Positions 55,501 through 63,677 of a stretch of DNA of 64,000 nucleotides are shown here, one piece after another. This stretch comes from Pseudomonas cavernae. GTDB lineage: Bacteria > Pseudomonadota > Gammaproteobacteria > Pseudomonadales > Pseudomonadaceae. A model generated the notes under the pieces. The model did not search any database and was not told the origin of the DNA. It was given only the letters and a program-made list of their open reading frames with translations. Position 1 is the stretch's first letter, and each line of letters starts with the position of its first letter. A program made the translations under genes and the position numbers. The stretch lies in assembly GCF_003595175.1 (NCBI RefSeq), contig NZ_CP032419.1, positions 2,790,001-2,854,000 of the forward strand, read 5' to 3'.

Positions 55501-55532
55501 CCGCCCTTGGAAAGACGATTGACCTGGCTCAT
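52500..55532 (-). CDS. soxA: Sarcosine oxidase alpha subunit SoxA
   Basis: 1010 residues from the ATG at 55532. Layout: N-terminal 2Fe-2S-like fold without cysteines (RSQPMSFSFNGQSYQGYAGD), dinucleotide-binding region with LVVGAGPAGLAAALAAGRSG (about 173-192), middle Rossmann part, then a GcvT-type folate-binding C-terminus (about 600-1010; DASTLGKIDIQGPDAREFLN, YGLMCKEDGMVFDDGV). It accepts the methyl unit of sarcosine onto THF as methylene-THF. Operon partners soxD and soxG overlap it on either side. Confidence 0.95.
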   Translation of the reverse strand: MSQVNRLSKGGRIDRSQPMSFSFNGQSYQGYAGDSLAAALLANGVDIVGRSFKYSRPRGIVAAGAEEPNAVLQIGSSEAAQTPNVRATQQALYAGLVANSTNGWPSVNTDLMGILGKVGGQMMPPGFYYKTFMYPQNLWLTYEKYIRKAAGLGRAPTAMDPDSYDYLNQHCDVLVVGAGPAGLAAALAAGRSGARVILADEQEEFGGSLLDSRETLDGKPAADWLAKAIAELQQMPEVTLLPRATVNGYHDHNFLTIHQRLTDHLGELAPLGPFGQREVRQRLHRVRAKRVVLAAGAHERPLVYANNDVPGNMLAGAVSTYVRRYGVAPGRQLVLSTNNDYAYRVVLDWLDAGLPVVAVADARSNPRGTWVEEARARGVRILTGSAVVEAAGSKRVSGARICAIDVHNLKVTSPGEVLDCDLIVSSGGYSPVVHLASHLGGKPTWRDDILAFVPGEGFQKRLCAGAVNGVFALGEVLGDGFAAGAAAAADAGFKKVEGSLPKAEKRQEEATVALFQVPHDKPTARAPKQFVDLQNDVTAAGIELATREGFESVEHVKRYTALGFGTDQGKLGNINGLAIAARSLGISIPQMGTTMFRPNYTPVTFGAVAGRHCGPLFEPKRYTAMHRWHLEHGAEFEDVGQWKRPWYFPRAGEDLHAAVARECKAVRDSVGILDASTLGKIDIQGPDAREFLNRVYTNAWTKLDVGKARYGLMCKEDGMVFDDGVTACLADNHFVMTTTTGGAARVMEWLEIYHQTEWPELKVYFTSVTDHWATMTLSGPNSRKLLAEVTDIDLDKDTFPFMSWREGKVAGVPARVFRISFTGELSYEVNVQADYAMGVWEKLVEAGKKYNLTPYGTETMHVLRAEKGFIIIGQDTDGSVTPDDLDMGWCVGRNKPFSWIGWRGMNREDCLREERKQLVGLKPVDPHQVLPEGAQLVFDPKQAIPMQMVGHVTSSYMSASLGYAFALAVVKGGLKRMGERVFAPLVDGRVIEAEIVSSVFYDPKGDRQNV

Positions 55533-55840
55533 GCCGGTACTCCTTGGTCGACGGCCTTCTTCTCGGTCACCCCGGGACGCTCGCCGACCTTGTAGGTTTC
55601 GAGGATTTCGTAGCTCACGGTGTGGCGCGTGACGTTGAAATATTTGCGGCAGCCGGCGGCGTGCACCCACAGCTCATGGTGGATGCCGCGCGGGTTGTCG
55701 CGGAAGAACAGGTAGTCGCCCCACTCCTCGTCGGTGCAGGCGTTCGGGTCCAGCGGGCGGGCGATGTGCGCCTGGCCCTTGGCATGGAATTCCTCTTCGG
55801 AGCGCAGTTCCCCGCAATGGGGGCAGAAGATGTGCAGCAT
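55529..55840 (-). CDS. soxD: Sarcosine oxidase delta subunit SoxD
   Basis: 103 residues from the ATG at 55840, stop overlapping the soxA start (ATGA). Zinc-binding residues are visible: Cys pair in IFCPHCGELR, His in FHAKGQAHIARP and Cys in HAAGCRKYFNVTR. It is a small structural subunit of heterotetrameric sarcosine oxidase, of the usual length. Confidence 0.94.
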   Translation of the reverse strand: MLHIFCPHCGELRSEEEFHAKGQAHIARPLDPNACTDEEWGDYLFFRDNPRGIHHELWVHAAGCRKYFNVTRHTVSYEILETYKVGERPGVTEKKAVDQGVPA

Positions 55841-55860
55841 GGTCGAAGCCTCCGGTTTAC

Positions 55861-56027
55861 TCCCCTCTCCCATTTATGGGAGAGGGGCTGGGGGAGAGGG
55901 CTGGCTCGTTCATGCCGCCCTGTCCCGAATCGTTATCACTGGGAGCGCGAGTCGTGTAAGCCACGCCACCCTCTCCCGCCCTTCGGGCACCTTCTCCCGG
56001 CTCTCTGTTAAGAGAAGGGGGAGAGGG
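55861..56027. repeat. CTCTCCC/GGGAGAG repeat, copy 2 (soxB-soxD gap)
   Basis: CTCCCATTTATGGGAGAGGG at the left, ACCCTCTCCCGCCCTTCGGG and AAGAGAAGGGGGAGAGGG at the right. It shares ACCCTCTCCCGCCCTTCGGG with the copy at 57327-57445. Confidence 0.82.
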
Positions 56028-56056
56028 TCATCAGCCGTCGCCCTCCGGGCGACCTT

Positions 56057-57307
56057 TTAGTGCGCGACCCCGGCCGCGCCGTGCTCGTCGATCAGCGCGC
56101 CGGTGTGGAAGCGCTCGATGGCGAACGGCTGGGCCAGCGGGTGCATCTCGCCCTTGGCCAGGCTGGCGGCGAACACGTGGCCCGAGCCCGGAGTGGCCTT
56201 GAAGCCACCGGTGCCCCAACCGCAGTTGAAGAACAGGTTCTTCACCGGCGTCTTGGCGATGATTGGGCAGGCGTCCGGGGTGGTATCGACTATGCCGCCC
56301 CACTGGCGGTTCATGCGTACCCGCGAGAGCACCGGGAACATCTCGACGATGGCCTGCAGGGTGTGCTCGATGGTCGGGTAGGAACCGCGCTGGCCGTAGC
56401 CGTTGTAGCCGTCGATGCCGGCGCCGATGACCAGGTCGCCCTTGTCCGACTGGCTGATGTAGCCATGCACGGCGTTGGACATGATCACGCTGTCGATGAC
56501 CGGCTTGATCGGCTCGGACACCAGCGCCTGCAGCGGGTGCGACTCCAGCGGCAGGCGGAAGCCGGCGAGCTTGGCCATATGCCCGGAGTTGCCGGCGGTG
56601 ACCACGCCGACGCGCTTGGCGCCGATAAAGCCGCGGTTGGTCTCGACGCCGATGACCGCGCCGTCCTGCTTGCGAAAGCCGGTCACCTCGGTGTTCTGCA
56701 ACAGGTCCACGCCCAGGGCGTCGGCGGCGCGGGCGAAGCCCCAGGCCACCGCATCGTGACGGGCGACGCCGCCCCGCCGCTGCAGAGAGGCGCCCATTAC
56801 CGGGTAGCGGGTGTTCTTGCTGCAGTCCAGGTAGGGAATCAGCTCCTCGACCTGCTGGGCATCGAGCACTTCGCCGTCGATGCCGTTGAGGCGGTTGGCG
56901 CTCACCCGCCGCTCGATGTCGCGCATGTCCTGCAGGGTATGGCCGAGGTTGAACACGCCGCGGGCCGAGTACATGACGTTGTAGTTGAGGTCCTGGGACA
57001 GGCCTTCCCACAGCTTCATCGCGTGCTCGTAGATGTGCGCCGATTCGTCCCACAGGTAGTTGGAGCGCACGATGGTGGTGTTGCGCGCAGTGTTGCCGCC
57101 GCCCAGCCAGCCCTTCTCCACCACCGCGACGTTTTTCACGCCGAATTCCTTGGCCAGGTAGTAGGCGGTGGCCAGACCATGCCCGCCACCGCCGACGATG
57201 ACCACGTCGTACACCGGCTTCGGCGTGGGGGTGCGCCACATCCGCTGCCAGTTCTCGTGGTGGCTGAGGGAGTGCTTGAACAGGCCGAAGCCGGAATAAC
57301 GCTGCAT
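56057..57307 (-). CDS. soxB: Sarcosine oxidase beta subunit SoxB
   Basis: 416 residues from the ATG at 57307. FAD site [20 protein letters not shown] (about 36-55), then the DAO fold with [19 protein letters not shown] (covalent-FMN neighbourhood), [20 protein letters not shown] and the C-terminal [17 protein letters not shown]. It carries the flavin that oxidises sarcosine to glycine. Upstream glyA and downstream soxD are separated from it by long repeat-filled gaps. Confidence 0.95.
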   Translation of the reverse strand: MQRYSGFGLFKHSLSHHENWQRMWRTPTPKPVYDVVIVGGGGHGLATAYYLAKEFGVKNVAVVEKGWLGGGNTARNTTIVRSNYLWDESAHIYEHAMKLWEGLSQDLNYNVMYSARGVFNLGHTLQDMRDIERRVSANRLNGIDGEVLDAQQVEELIPYLDCSKNTRYPVMGASLQRRGGVARHDAVAWGFARAADALGVDLLQNTEVTGFRKQDGAVIGVETNRGFIGAKRVGVVTAGNSGHMAKLAGFRLPLESHPLQALVSEPIKPVIDSVIMSNAVHGYISQSDKGDLVIGAGIDGYNGYGQRGSYPTIEHTLQAIVEMFPVLSRVRMNRQWGGIVDTTPDACPIIAKTPVKNLFFNCGWGTGGFKATPGSGHVFAASLAKGEMHPLAQPFAIERFHTGALIDEHGAAGVAH

Positions 57308-57326
57308 GTGGATGCTCCTGGTTCTG

Positions 57327-57445
57327 CTCCCCTCTCCCACTTGTGGGAGAGGGGCCGGGGGAGAGGGCCGCCGTTTGGCCCACCACCCTCTCCCGCCCTT
57401 CGGGCACCCTTTCCCGGCTCTCTGTTAAGAGAAGGGGGAGAGGGG
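57327..57445. repeat. CTCTCCC/GGGAGAG repeat, copy 3 (glyA-soxB gap)
   Basis: CTCCCACTTGTGGGAGAGGG, then ACCCTCTCCCGCCCTTCGGG and AAGAGAAGGGGGAGAGGG. Nearly the whole 146-bp gap is repeat. Confidence 0.82.
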
Positions 57446-57453
57446 AATTTGGA

Positions 57454-58707
57454 TCAACGATAGACCGGAAAGTCCGCACACAGCCCGGCGACCTGCTTGG
57501 CCACCTGCGCCTCGACATCGGCATCGCCGAGGTGGTCGAGGATGTCGCAGATCCAGCCGGCCAGTTCGCGGCTCTGCTCTTCCTTCAGCCCGCGGGTGGT
57601 GATGGCCGGGGTGCCGATACGGATGCCGGACGTCACGAACGGGCTCTGCGGATCGTTGGGCACGGCATTCTTGTTGACGGTGATGCCGGCGCGGCCGAGC
57701 GCCGCATCGGCCTCCTTGCCGGTCAGGCCCTGCTTGATCAGGCTGAGCAGGAACAGGTGGTTGTCGGTGCCGCCGGAAACCACGTCGAAGCCGCGGGCGA
57801 CGAAGGTTTCGGCCATCGCCTGGGCATTCACGATCACCTGCTGCTGGTAAGTCTTGAAGCCCGGCTCCAGTGCCTCCTTGAAACACACCGCCTTGCCGGC
57901 GATCACGTGCATCAGCGGGCCGCCCTGAGCGCCCGGGAACACCGCGGAGTTGAGCTTCTTCTCGATCTCCTCGTTCTTGCGCGCCAGGATCAGGCCGCCG
58001 CGCGGGCCGCGCAGGGTCTTGTGGGTGGTGGTGGTGACCACGTCCGCGTAGGGCAGCGGGTTCGGGTACCGGCCGGCGGCGACCAGGCCGGCGACGTGGG
58101 CCATGTCGACGAACAGGTAGGCACCCACTTTGTCGGCGATGGCGCGAAAACGCGGGAAGTCGAGGGTCTTGGAGTAGGCGGAGAAGCCAGCGACGATCAT
58201 CTTCGGCTTGTGCTCGAGCGCCAGGCGCTCCACTTCGTCGTAGTCGATCAGCCCAGTGGCGGTGTCCAGGCCGTACTGCACGGCGTGGTAGAGCTTGCCG
58301 GATGAACTGACCTTGGCGCCGTGGGTCAGGTGGCCGCCGTGGGCCAGGCTCATGCCGAGAATGCAGTCGCCGGCCTGCAGCAGGGCCAGGTAGACCGCGC
58401 TGTTGGCCTGGGAGCCGGAGTGCGGCTGGACGTTGGCATAGTCGGCGCCGAACAGCTGCTTGGCACGATCGATGGCCAGCTGCTCGACCTTGTCGACGAA
58501 TTCGCAGCCACCGTAGTAGCGCTTGCCCGGGTAGCCCTCGGCGTACTTGTTGGTCAGGCCGCTGCCCTGCGCCTGCATGACGCGCTGGCTGGTGTAGTTC
58601 TCCGAGGCGATCAGCTCGATATGGTCTTCCTGACGACGTTCCTCTTCGTTGATGGCGCTGAGCAGTTCGTCGTCGTAGCCCTGGATCTGGTCGTGCTTGC
58701 TGAACAT
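57454..58707 (-). CDS. glyA: Serine hydroxymethyltransferase GlyA, betaine-regulon copy
   Basis: 417 residues, full family length. PLP Lys is in [15 protein letters not shown], substrate regions are [30 protein letters not shown] and [12 protein letters not shown]. It converts glycine plus methylene-THF to serine, feeding SdaB, and recycles the folate loaded by sarcosine oxidase. It is the first gene of glyA-soxBDAG-purU-fdhA and carries a long leader with two strong hairpins and a candidate GbdR block. AGGGAG precedes the ATG. Confidence 0.95.
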   Translation of the reverse strand: MFSKHDQIQGYDDELLSAINEEERRQEDHIELIASENYTSQRVMQAQGSGLTNKYAEGYPGKRYYGGCEFVDKVEQLAIDRAKQLFGADYANVQPHSGSQANSAVYLALLQAGDCILGMSLAHGGHLTHGAKVSSSGKLYHAVQYGLDTATGLIDYDEVERLALEHKPKMIVAGFSAYSKTLDFPRFRAIADKVGAYLFVDMAHVAGLVAAGRYPNPLPYADVVTTTTHKTLRGPRGGLILARKNEEIEKKLNSAVFPGAQGGPLMHVIAGKAVCFKEALEPGFKTYQQQVIVNAQAMAETFVARGFDVVSGGTDNHLFLLSLIKQGLTGKEADAALGRAGITVNKNAVPNDPQSPFVTSGIRIGTPAITTRGLKEEQSRELAGWICDILDHLGDADVEAQVAKQVAGLCADFPVYR

Positions 58708-58720
58708 CGCTGATCTCCCT

Positions 58721-58769
58721 GCGACAACCTGCTGTCGCGTCTAGTGTTGGGGCCGCCCTTTGCCCCAAC
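58721..58769 (-). promoter_or_regulatory. Two perfect hairpins in the glyA leader
   Basis: GCGACA-acctgc-TGTCGC (58721-58738), immediately upstream of the ribosome site, and GTTGGGGC-cgcccttt-GCCCCAAC (58746-58769). Neither is followed by a T run on the coding strand, so they are leader structure rather than terminators. No known riboswitch consensus was recognised. Confidence 0.55.
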
Positions 58770-58880
58770 GGATCGGGGCGTGCCGTCCTCGTCCCGGTTT
58801 CCCGGAGCGCCTCCGCGGGTCGCGTGGCAGCAGGCTCGCGGGGGATGGCGACACCGGTTCTGGCGGTCGGTCTGGGCCTG

Positions 58881-58951
58881 TTGCGACCGATTGTGCGAAA
58901 TACCCATGACCGCCATTTGCCTGTTTGCGACGTCAAAATGCCCAAACTGAC
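58881..58951 (-). promoter_or_regulatory. Candidate GbdR operator and glyA promoter block
   Basis: TTGCGACCGATTGTGCG (58881) and, 45 bp on, TGCGAC (58926-58931) with an imperfect second half ACTGAC (58946-58951) after a 14-bp spacer. It matches 31960-32030 upstream of gbcB in sequence and spacing. Read toward glyA, CACAAT starts 36 bp after the proximal half. Confidence 0.65.
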
Positions 58952-59216
58952 CCAGATGGCAGCGAAACCCGGAGAGCAACGGCGCGATGAGGCTTGCCGT
59001 CCCGGACCATGGCCCGGACGCAGGAGGGTTGATCGGCGGCGCCAAGCCTGCGCCCCATCCGCTCGCCAGGAGGAAGCGGATACGCGTTGCGCGGTGCAGC
59101 GGGCTGCGGCTGCCGGCGGAAGTGCTGAAGCGCGGCCGCGGCCAAGGGCGATGAAGCGCGCAGCGCGGACGCGCTGCTAACGCATGGGTAGGAAGCGGGC
59201 TAAGCGCTGAAAGCCG
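58952..59216. other. Gene-free stretch upstream of the glyA promoter
   Basis: About 265 bp of very GC-rich DNA. Open frames exist, but none has a credible start site, similarity or partner. I see no repeat or terminator in it. Confidence 0.4.
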
Positions 59217-59255
59217 TTGGGCCGACGCGCAGCAGATCCGAGATAGGTTCTTAGC
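59217..59255. repeat. End fragment of the AGAACCTGT interspersed repeat, copy C
   Basis: GTTGGGCCGACGCGCAGCAG then ATCCGAGATAGGTTCT correspond to one end of the elements at 11908-12049 and 63678-63875. The other end is absent. Confidence 0.6.
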
Positions 59256-59301
59256 AAGACGAGCCAGCGCAGCCGTCAGGCTTGGCGACCCCAGCGCGCG
59301 C

Positions 59302-60192
59302 TCATGCCCGCGACTCCAGCAGTTGCAGCCCCACCCAGTAGCGGGCGAACTGGTAGGCGCAGCGCCCGTTGCGGTTGCCGCGCCCGAGCGCCCAGCGGAT
59401 CGCGGCCTTGCTCAGCTCCTCGTCCCAGGCCCAGCGCAAACCGGCGGCGGCGGCCAGCACCGCGATCCAGTGGCGCACCACCTCAAGGAAGTGCTCCTGG
59501 CTGAAGGGGTAGAAGGACAGCCACAGGCCGAAACGGTCGGAGAGCGCGATCTTGTCCTCCACCGCCTCGTTGGGATGCAGTTCGCCGTCGACCATCTGCC
59601 AGTTGTCGTTGTCGCTCTGCTTTTCCGGCACCAGATGGCGGCGATTGGAGGTGGCATACAGCAGCACGTTGTCCGGCGCGCGCTCCAGCGAGCCGTCGAG
59701 CACGCTTTTCAGCACCCGGTAGTCGCCCTCGCCGGCCTCGAAGGACAGGTCGTCGCAGAACAGCACGAAACGCTGTGGCAGCTTCGCCAGTTGCTCCACC
59801 ACCCGCGGCAAGTCGGCCAGATGGTCGCGCTCGATCTCGATCAGGCGCAACCCGGCGCCGCCATGCTCGGCCAGCAGCGCGCGCACCAGCGACGACTTGC
59901 CGGTCCCGCGCGCGCCCCAGAGCAGCGCATGGTTAGCGGGCAAGCCATCGACGAACTGGCGGGTATTGCGCGCTAGCTGCTCGCGCTGCTTATCCACGCC
60001 GATCAGATCGCTGAGATTAAGATCCAGGCTCACGTCCAGCGGCTGCAGATAGCCCCCATGACCCTCACGGTGCCAGCGCGCCGCCAGGCTGCGGCTCCAG
60101 TCGATCGTCACGCGCGGGCTCGGCAGCAACGGCTCCAGGCGGGCCAGAACGGCCTCGGCACGCTCGAGAAAAGCATTCAGGCGGGAGTCCAC
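59302..60192 (-). CDS. DUF815-family AAA+ ATPase
   Basis: 296 residues with a GTG start at 60192 (GGAG 7 bp upstream). Walker A WGARGTGKSSLVRAL (about 93-107), Walker B FVLFCDDLSFE, sensor region LLYATSNRRHLVP, then a C-terminal helical part with HFLEVVRHWIAVLAAA and RWAWDEELSKAAIRWALGR. This is the DUF815 (YcjX-neighbour-like) AAA+ family of unknown function. It is divergent from the sensor kinase. A broken copy of its 3' end lies at 12972-13140. Confidence 0.9.
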   Translation of the reverse strand: MDSRLNAFLERAEAVLARLEPLLPSPRVTIDWSRSLAARWHREGHGGYLQPLDVSLDLNLSDLIGVDKQREQLARNTRQFVDGLPANHALLWGARGTGKSSLVRALLAEHGGAGLRLIEIERDHLADLPRVVEQLAKLPQRFVLFCDDLSFEAGEGDYRVLKSVLDGSLERAPDNVLLYATSNRRHLVPEKQSDNDNWQMVDGELHPNEAVEDKIALSDRFGLWLSFYPFSQEHFLEVVRHWIAVLAAAAGLRWAWDEELSKAAIRWALGRGNRNGRCAYQFARYWVGLQLLESRA

Positions 60193-60298
60193 AATTCACT
60201 CCTTATGGATCGGTTTACGGATAGTTCGGCCTGCCAGCCAGTGCTGCGGATGGGCTATGCTCGGCGGGCAAATGGACTCGAGACCAGCTTGATTACCC

Positions 60299-62620
60299 AT
60301 GGATATAGCGCTGACCCAACGTCTGTCGTTCAAACAGGCCGGCTTGACGGTTCTGGTAGCGTTTATCCTCGGCACCCTGCTCAGCCTGATTCAGGTGAGC
60401 GTCGATTATGCCAGCGAAGATGCCTCCATCAATCGCGAGATTCGCGCCTTGCTGGAGGTCAGCCACAACCCCGCCACCCGTATCGCCTACAACATCGACG
60501 CCGAACTGGCGCAGGAGTTGGTCGCCGGCCTGCTGCGCTCGCCGGCCGTGATCGGCGCCGAGATCATCGACAACCACGGGGCAATCCTGGCCAGCACCAG
60601 CCGACCGCGACTTGAAAGCGACCTGCGCATACTCAATGACTTTCTCTTCGGCGCCACTCGCCACTTCGAGGACTTACTGTTCATCGCCCAGGAGCCGCAC
60701 GAGGCCCTCGGCACCCTGCACCTGACCATCGACACCTATGTCTTCGGCAGCCATTTCCTGCGCCGCGCCCTGCTGACCTTCATCACCGGCTTCGCCCTCA
60801 GCCTGTTGCTTTCGCTGATCCTGCTGGTGCTGTTCTATTTCATGCTGACCAAACCGCTGGTGGGGGTGATCGGCGCCCTCAGCAACCGCGACCCGCGCCG
60901 CCCCAACGACGCCCCGCTGCCCTACCCGGCCGGCCACGAGCGCGACGAAATCGGCGAACTGGTCAGCGTCACCAATCGGCAACTGGCCGACATCGGCCAC
61001 GAAATCGCCCAGCGCCACGATGCCGAACAGCGCCTGAGCCAATACCTCAACGAACTGGAAAGCATCGTCTCCATCCGCACCGACGAGCTGCAAGCCGCCA
61101 ACGCCCGGCTGCAGCACTCCAATCAGGAGCTGGAACTGGCGCGCAGTGACGCCGTGACGGTCGCTCGAGCCCGTTCGGTTTTTCTCGCCGCGATGAGCCA
61201 TGAGATTCGCACGCCACTCAACGGCTTGCTCGGCATGCTCACCCTGGCCCTCGACGGCCCGCTGAATACCGAGCAGCGCCAGCAGCTGTCGATCGCTCAC
61301 GACTCCGGCAAGGTGCTGGTGGAATTGCTCAACGACATCCTCGACCTGTCCAAGTTCGAGGCCGGGCAACTGGAGCTGGAGCACATTGCCTTCGACCTCG
61401 GCGCGTTGATCGAAGAGACCGCCAGCCTGCTGTCGCAGAACGCCGCCGCGAACGTCGAGCTGACCTGCCTGATCGACCCGCAACTGCCGGCGCAGCTGCT
61501 CGGCGACCCCACCCGAGTGCGGCAGATCGTCAGCAACCTGCTGTCCAACGCGCTGAAATTCACGCATGCCGGGCGTGTCGATGTGCGTGTCAGCCATAGC
61601 CCCACGGGCGTGCGTATCGCCGTGCGCGACAGCGGCATCGGCATCCCGGTGAACGCCCAGGCGCGTATTTTCCAGCCGTTCGCCCAGGCCGGTGTCGACA
61701 TCACCCGCGAATACGGCGGCACCGGCCTCGGCCTGGCGCTGACGCAACGTCTGTGCGAAGCCATGCACGGCCAGCTCAGCCTCAGTTCGCAACTCGGCAT
61801 GGGCAGTGAGTTCTACGCCAGCCTGCCACTGGTCTCGGCGCAAACCGCCACGGCACTGCCCCGCTTACAGGGCCGTGTGGCGGCGCTGTGTCCGGCCAAC
61901 AGCGGCCTGGCCGAACTGCTTGGCACCCTATTGCCAGCCTGGGGCCTGGATTACCAGCGCCGCGATCCCGACAATACGCTGGAGATCCTCGACGCCGACA
62001 TCTTGATCAGCGACCGCCCGGAACCGCTGGAAGAGCTGCGCTCACAGCTGCGCCTGCCGATCCTGCTGGTCACCGCCTATGGCAACTTCATCCCCACCGA
62101 GCGGGCCAGCCAGATGGCTCCCTTCGAGCAACTGGCCCGACCGCTGGCCCGCGCGACGCTCTACCAGGCATTGCAACGCGCCCTGCAACCGCAGCAAGGC
62201 ACGCTCGACAGCGCCCTGCCCTCCGCCACGCCGGCCAACGGCGGCGGCCGTGTGCTGCTGGTGGAGGACAACCCGGTGAATCAACTGGTCGCCCAGGGCA
62301 TGCTGCGCAAGATGGGCTGTGAAGTGCTGGTCGCCGCCCATGGAGCGCAAGCGCTGGAACTGCTGGAGCAGCACGCCATCGACCTGGTGCTGATGGACTG
62401 CAATATGCCGGTGATGGATGGTTACGAAGCGAGCCGACGCATTCGCCAGAGCGGACGCTGGCCGGACCTACCGATCATCGCCCTGACCGCCAACGCCCTG
62501 CCGGACGAGCGCGAGCGTTGCCGCGCCGCCGGCATGAACGACTATCTGGCCAAGCCCTTTCGCCGCGAGGAGCTGGCGGCGCGGCTGAAACTGTGGCTGG
62601 ACGTCAGGAAGCCGCAATAA
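60299..62620 (+). CDS. sagS: Hybrid sensor histidine kinase, SagS-like
   Basis: 773 residues. TM1 at about 15-35, periplasmic sensor about 36-155, TM2 about 158-185, HAMP about 186-255, coiled coil, HisKA with His in AAMSHEIRTPLNGLLG (about 302), HATPase (GTGLGLALTQRL), a degenerate receiver-like segment about 520-625 and a complete C-terminal receiver (about 645-765) with phosphoacceptor Asp in LVLMDCNMPVMDGYEA and Lys in DYLAKPF. Length and position next to ospR/gpx/msrB agree with SagS of P. aeruginosa, which governs the move to biofilm growth. The name rests on synteny recalled from memory. Confidence 0.82.
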   Translation: MDIALTQRLSFKQAGLTVLVAFILGTLLSLIQVSVDYASEDASINREIRALLEVSHNPATRIAYNIDAELAQELVAGLLRSPAVIGAEIIDNHGAILASTSRPRLESDLRILNDFLFGATRHFEDLLFIAQEPHEALGTLHLTIDTYVFGSHFLRRALLTFITGFALSLLLSLILLVLFYFMLTKPLVGVIGALSNRDPRRPNDAPLPYPAGHERDEIGELVSVTNRQLADIGHEIAQRHDAEQRLSQYLNELESIVSIRTDELQAANARLQHSNQELELARSDAVTVARARSVFLAAMSHEIRTPLNGLLGMLTLALDGPLNTEQRQQLSIAHDSGKVLVELLNDILDLSKFEAGQLELEHIAFDLGALIEETASLLSQNAAANVELTCLIDPQLPAQLLGDPTRVRQIVSNLLSNALKFTHAGRVDVRVSHSPTGVRIAVRDSGIGIPVNAQARIFQPFAQAGVDITREYGGTGLGLALTQRLCEAMHGQLSLSSQLGMGSEFYASLPLVSAQTATALPRLQGRVAALCPANSGLAELLGTLLPAWGLDYQRRDPDNTLEILDADILISDRPEPLEELRSQLRLPILLVTAYGNFIPTERASQMAPFEQLARPLARATLYQALQRALQPQQGTLDSALPSATPANGGGRVLLVEDNPVNQLVAQGMLRKMGCEVLVAAHGAQALELLEQHAIDLVLMDCNMPVMDGYEASRRIRQSGRWPDLPIIALTANALPDERERCRAAGMNDYLAKPFRREELAARLKLWLDVRKPQ

Positions 62621-63080
62621 GCCTATCGAGCAAGCCGCCCACTAGGTTGCGCAGCTCGCCCAGCTGCTGCGCATCGGCGCCGCTGTCGCAGAGCAGCCGG
62701 GTCTTCAGCGGCAACACTCGCTCGCGTAGCTGGCGCCCCGCCTCGGTCAGGCCCAGGTGGACTTCCCGCTCGTCCGCGGCGGCGCGCTGGCGCTGCACCA
62801 GGCCCAACTGCTGCAGGCGTTTGAGCAGCGGCGTCAGCGTCCCGGAATCCAACAGCAAGCGCTGGCCCAGAGCCTTCACCGTCGGTTGCGGCGGCGACTC
62901 CTGCTGCCACTCCCAAAGCACCAGCATCACCAGGTACTGCGGGTAGGTCAGCCCCAGCTCATCGAGCATCGGCTTGTAAGCCCGGATCACCGCCCGCGAG
63001 GCCGCATACAGCTTGAAGCACAGCTGATCGCTCAACAGCAGCGAGGCCATCTCCGTCGGCAGCTGTGATTGCTGGTTCAT
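62604..63080 (-). CDS. ospR: MarR-family peroxide regulator, OspR/OhrR-like
   Basis: 158 residues. Winged-helix core: YPQYLVMLVLWEW, ALGQRLLLDSGTLTPLLKRL and the wing RQRAAADEREVHLGLTEAG. Cys21 in LSDQLCFKLY is the redox Cys of the OhrR group and Cys131 could be its partner (2-Cys type), as in OspR. It should repress gpx until oxidised. Its ATG overlaps the gpx stop (ATGA), and its end overlaps the end of the kinase gene by 17 bp on the other strand. Confidence 0.88.
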   Translation of the reverse strand: MNQQSQLPTEMASLLLSDQLCFKLYAASRAVIRAYKPMLDELGLTYPQYLVMLVLWEWQQESPPQPTVKALGQRLLLDSGTLTPLLKRLQQLGLVQRQRAAADEREVHLGLTEAGRQLRERVLPLKTRLLCDSGADAQQLGELRNLVGGLLDRLIAAS

Positions 63081-63562
63081 TGCAGCAGCGCTTCGATCTC
63101 GGCCGCCAGGTCTTCCGGCTTGGTGGCGGGGGCGAAACGCTTGATCTGCTTGCCATTAGCATCGAGCAGGAACTTGGTGAAGTTCCACTTGATGCCCTTA
63201 CTGCCCAGCAGGCCCGGGGCGCGCTGCTTCAGCTGCACATACAGGGGGTGGGCATTGGCACCGTTGACCTCGATCTTCTTGAACAGCGGGAAGCTGACGC
63301 CGAAGTTCAGCTCGCAGAACTCGCTGATGGCGCCCTCGTCGCCCGGCTCCTGCTTGCCGAACTGGTTGCAGGGAAAGCCGAGCACCACCAAGCCTTTGTC
63401 CTTGTACCGCTGCCAGAGGCTTTCCAGCCCCTTGTACTGCGGAGTGAAGCCACACTCGCTGGCGGTATTGACCACCAGCAGCGCCTTGCCACCGAACTCG
63501 GCGAGGGTCTTCTGCTCGCCCTTGATGGTGGTGCACGGGATGTTGAGGAGTGCATCGCTCAT
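63077..63562 (-). CDS. gpx: Glutathione peroxidase family protein
   Basis: 161 residues. Catalytic Cys in VNTASECGFTPQYKGLE (about 36), Gln in LGFPCNQFGKQEPG and Trp-Asn in IKWNFTKFLLD, the Cys-type GPx tetrad. It reduces peroxides, probably with thioredoxin. First gene of a two-gene operon with the MarR regulator, whose operator lies in its promoter. Confidence 0.94.
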   Translation of the reverse strand: MSDALLNIPCTTIKGEQKTLAEFGGKALLVVNTASECGFTPQYKGLESLWQRYKDKGLVVLGFPCNQFGKQEPGDEGAISEFCELNFGVSFPLFKKIEVNGANAHPLYVQLKQRAPGLLGSKGIKWNFTKFLLDANGKQIKRFAPATKPEDLAAEIEALLQ

Positions 63563-63595
63563 GGTTGCGGTCCTGCTTGAAGGTTAGGGAGATTC

Positions 63596-63624
63596 AAAAT
63601 AGCGCGCAATTGAATTGCGCACAA
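63596..63624 (-). promoter_or_regulatory. gpx promoter with MarR operator in the spacer
   Basis: On the minus strand TTGTGC (63619-63624) and TATTTT (63596-63601) are 17 bp apart. The perfect palindrome GCGCAATT-G-AATTGCGC (63604-63620) fills this spacer, where the OspR-like repressor would block RNA polymerase. Confidence 0.75.
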
Positions 63625-63677
63625 TTTATATAAGCCAAAATAAGGCCCGCCCATGGACGAGCCTTATCGCCGCGCCT

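Noticed and set aside
52494..55595. A 1033-codon open frame on the plus strand
   Set aside because: It is the antisense shadow of soxA; the translation is His/Ala/Gly/Val-biased and resembles no family, while the minus strand encodes a complete SoxA.
58708..58880. Glycine or tetrahydrofolate riboswitch upstream of glyA
   Set aside because: I looked for the conserved core segments and did not find them; only two generic hairpins are visible.
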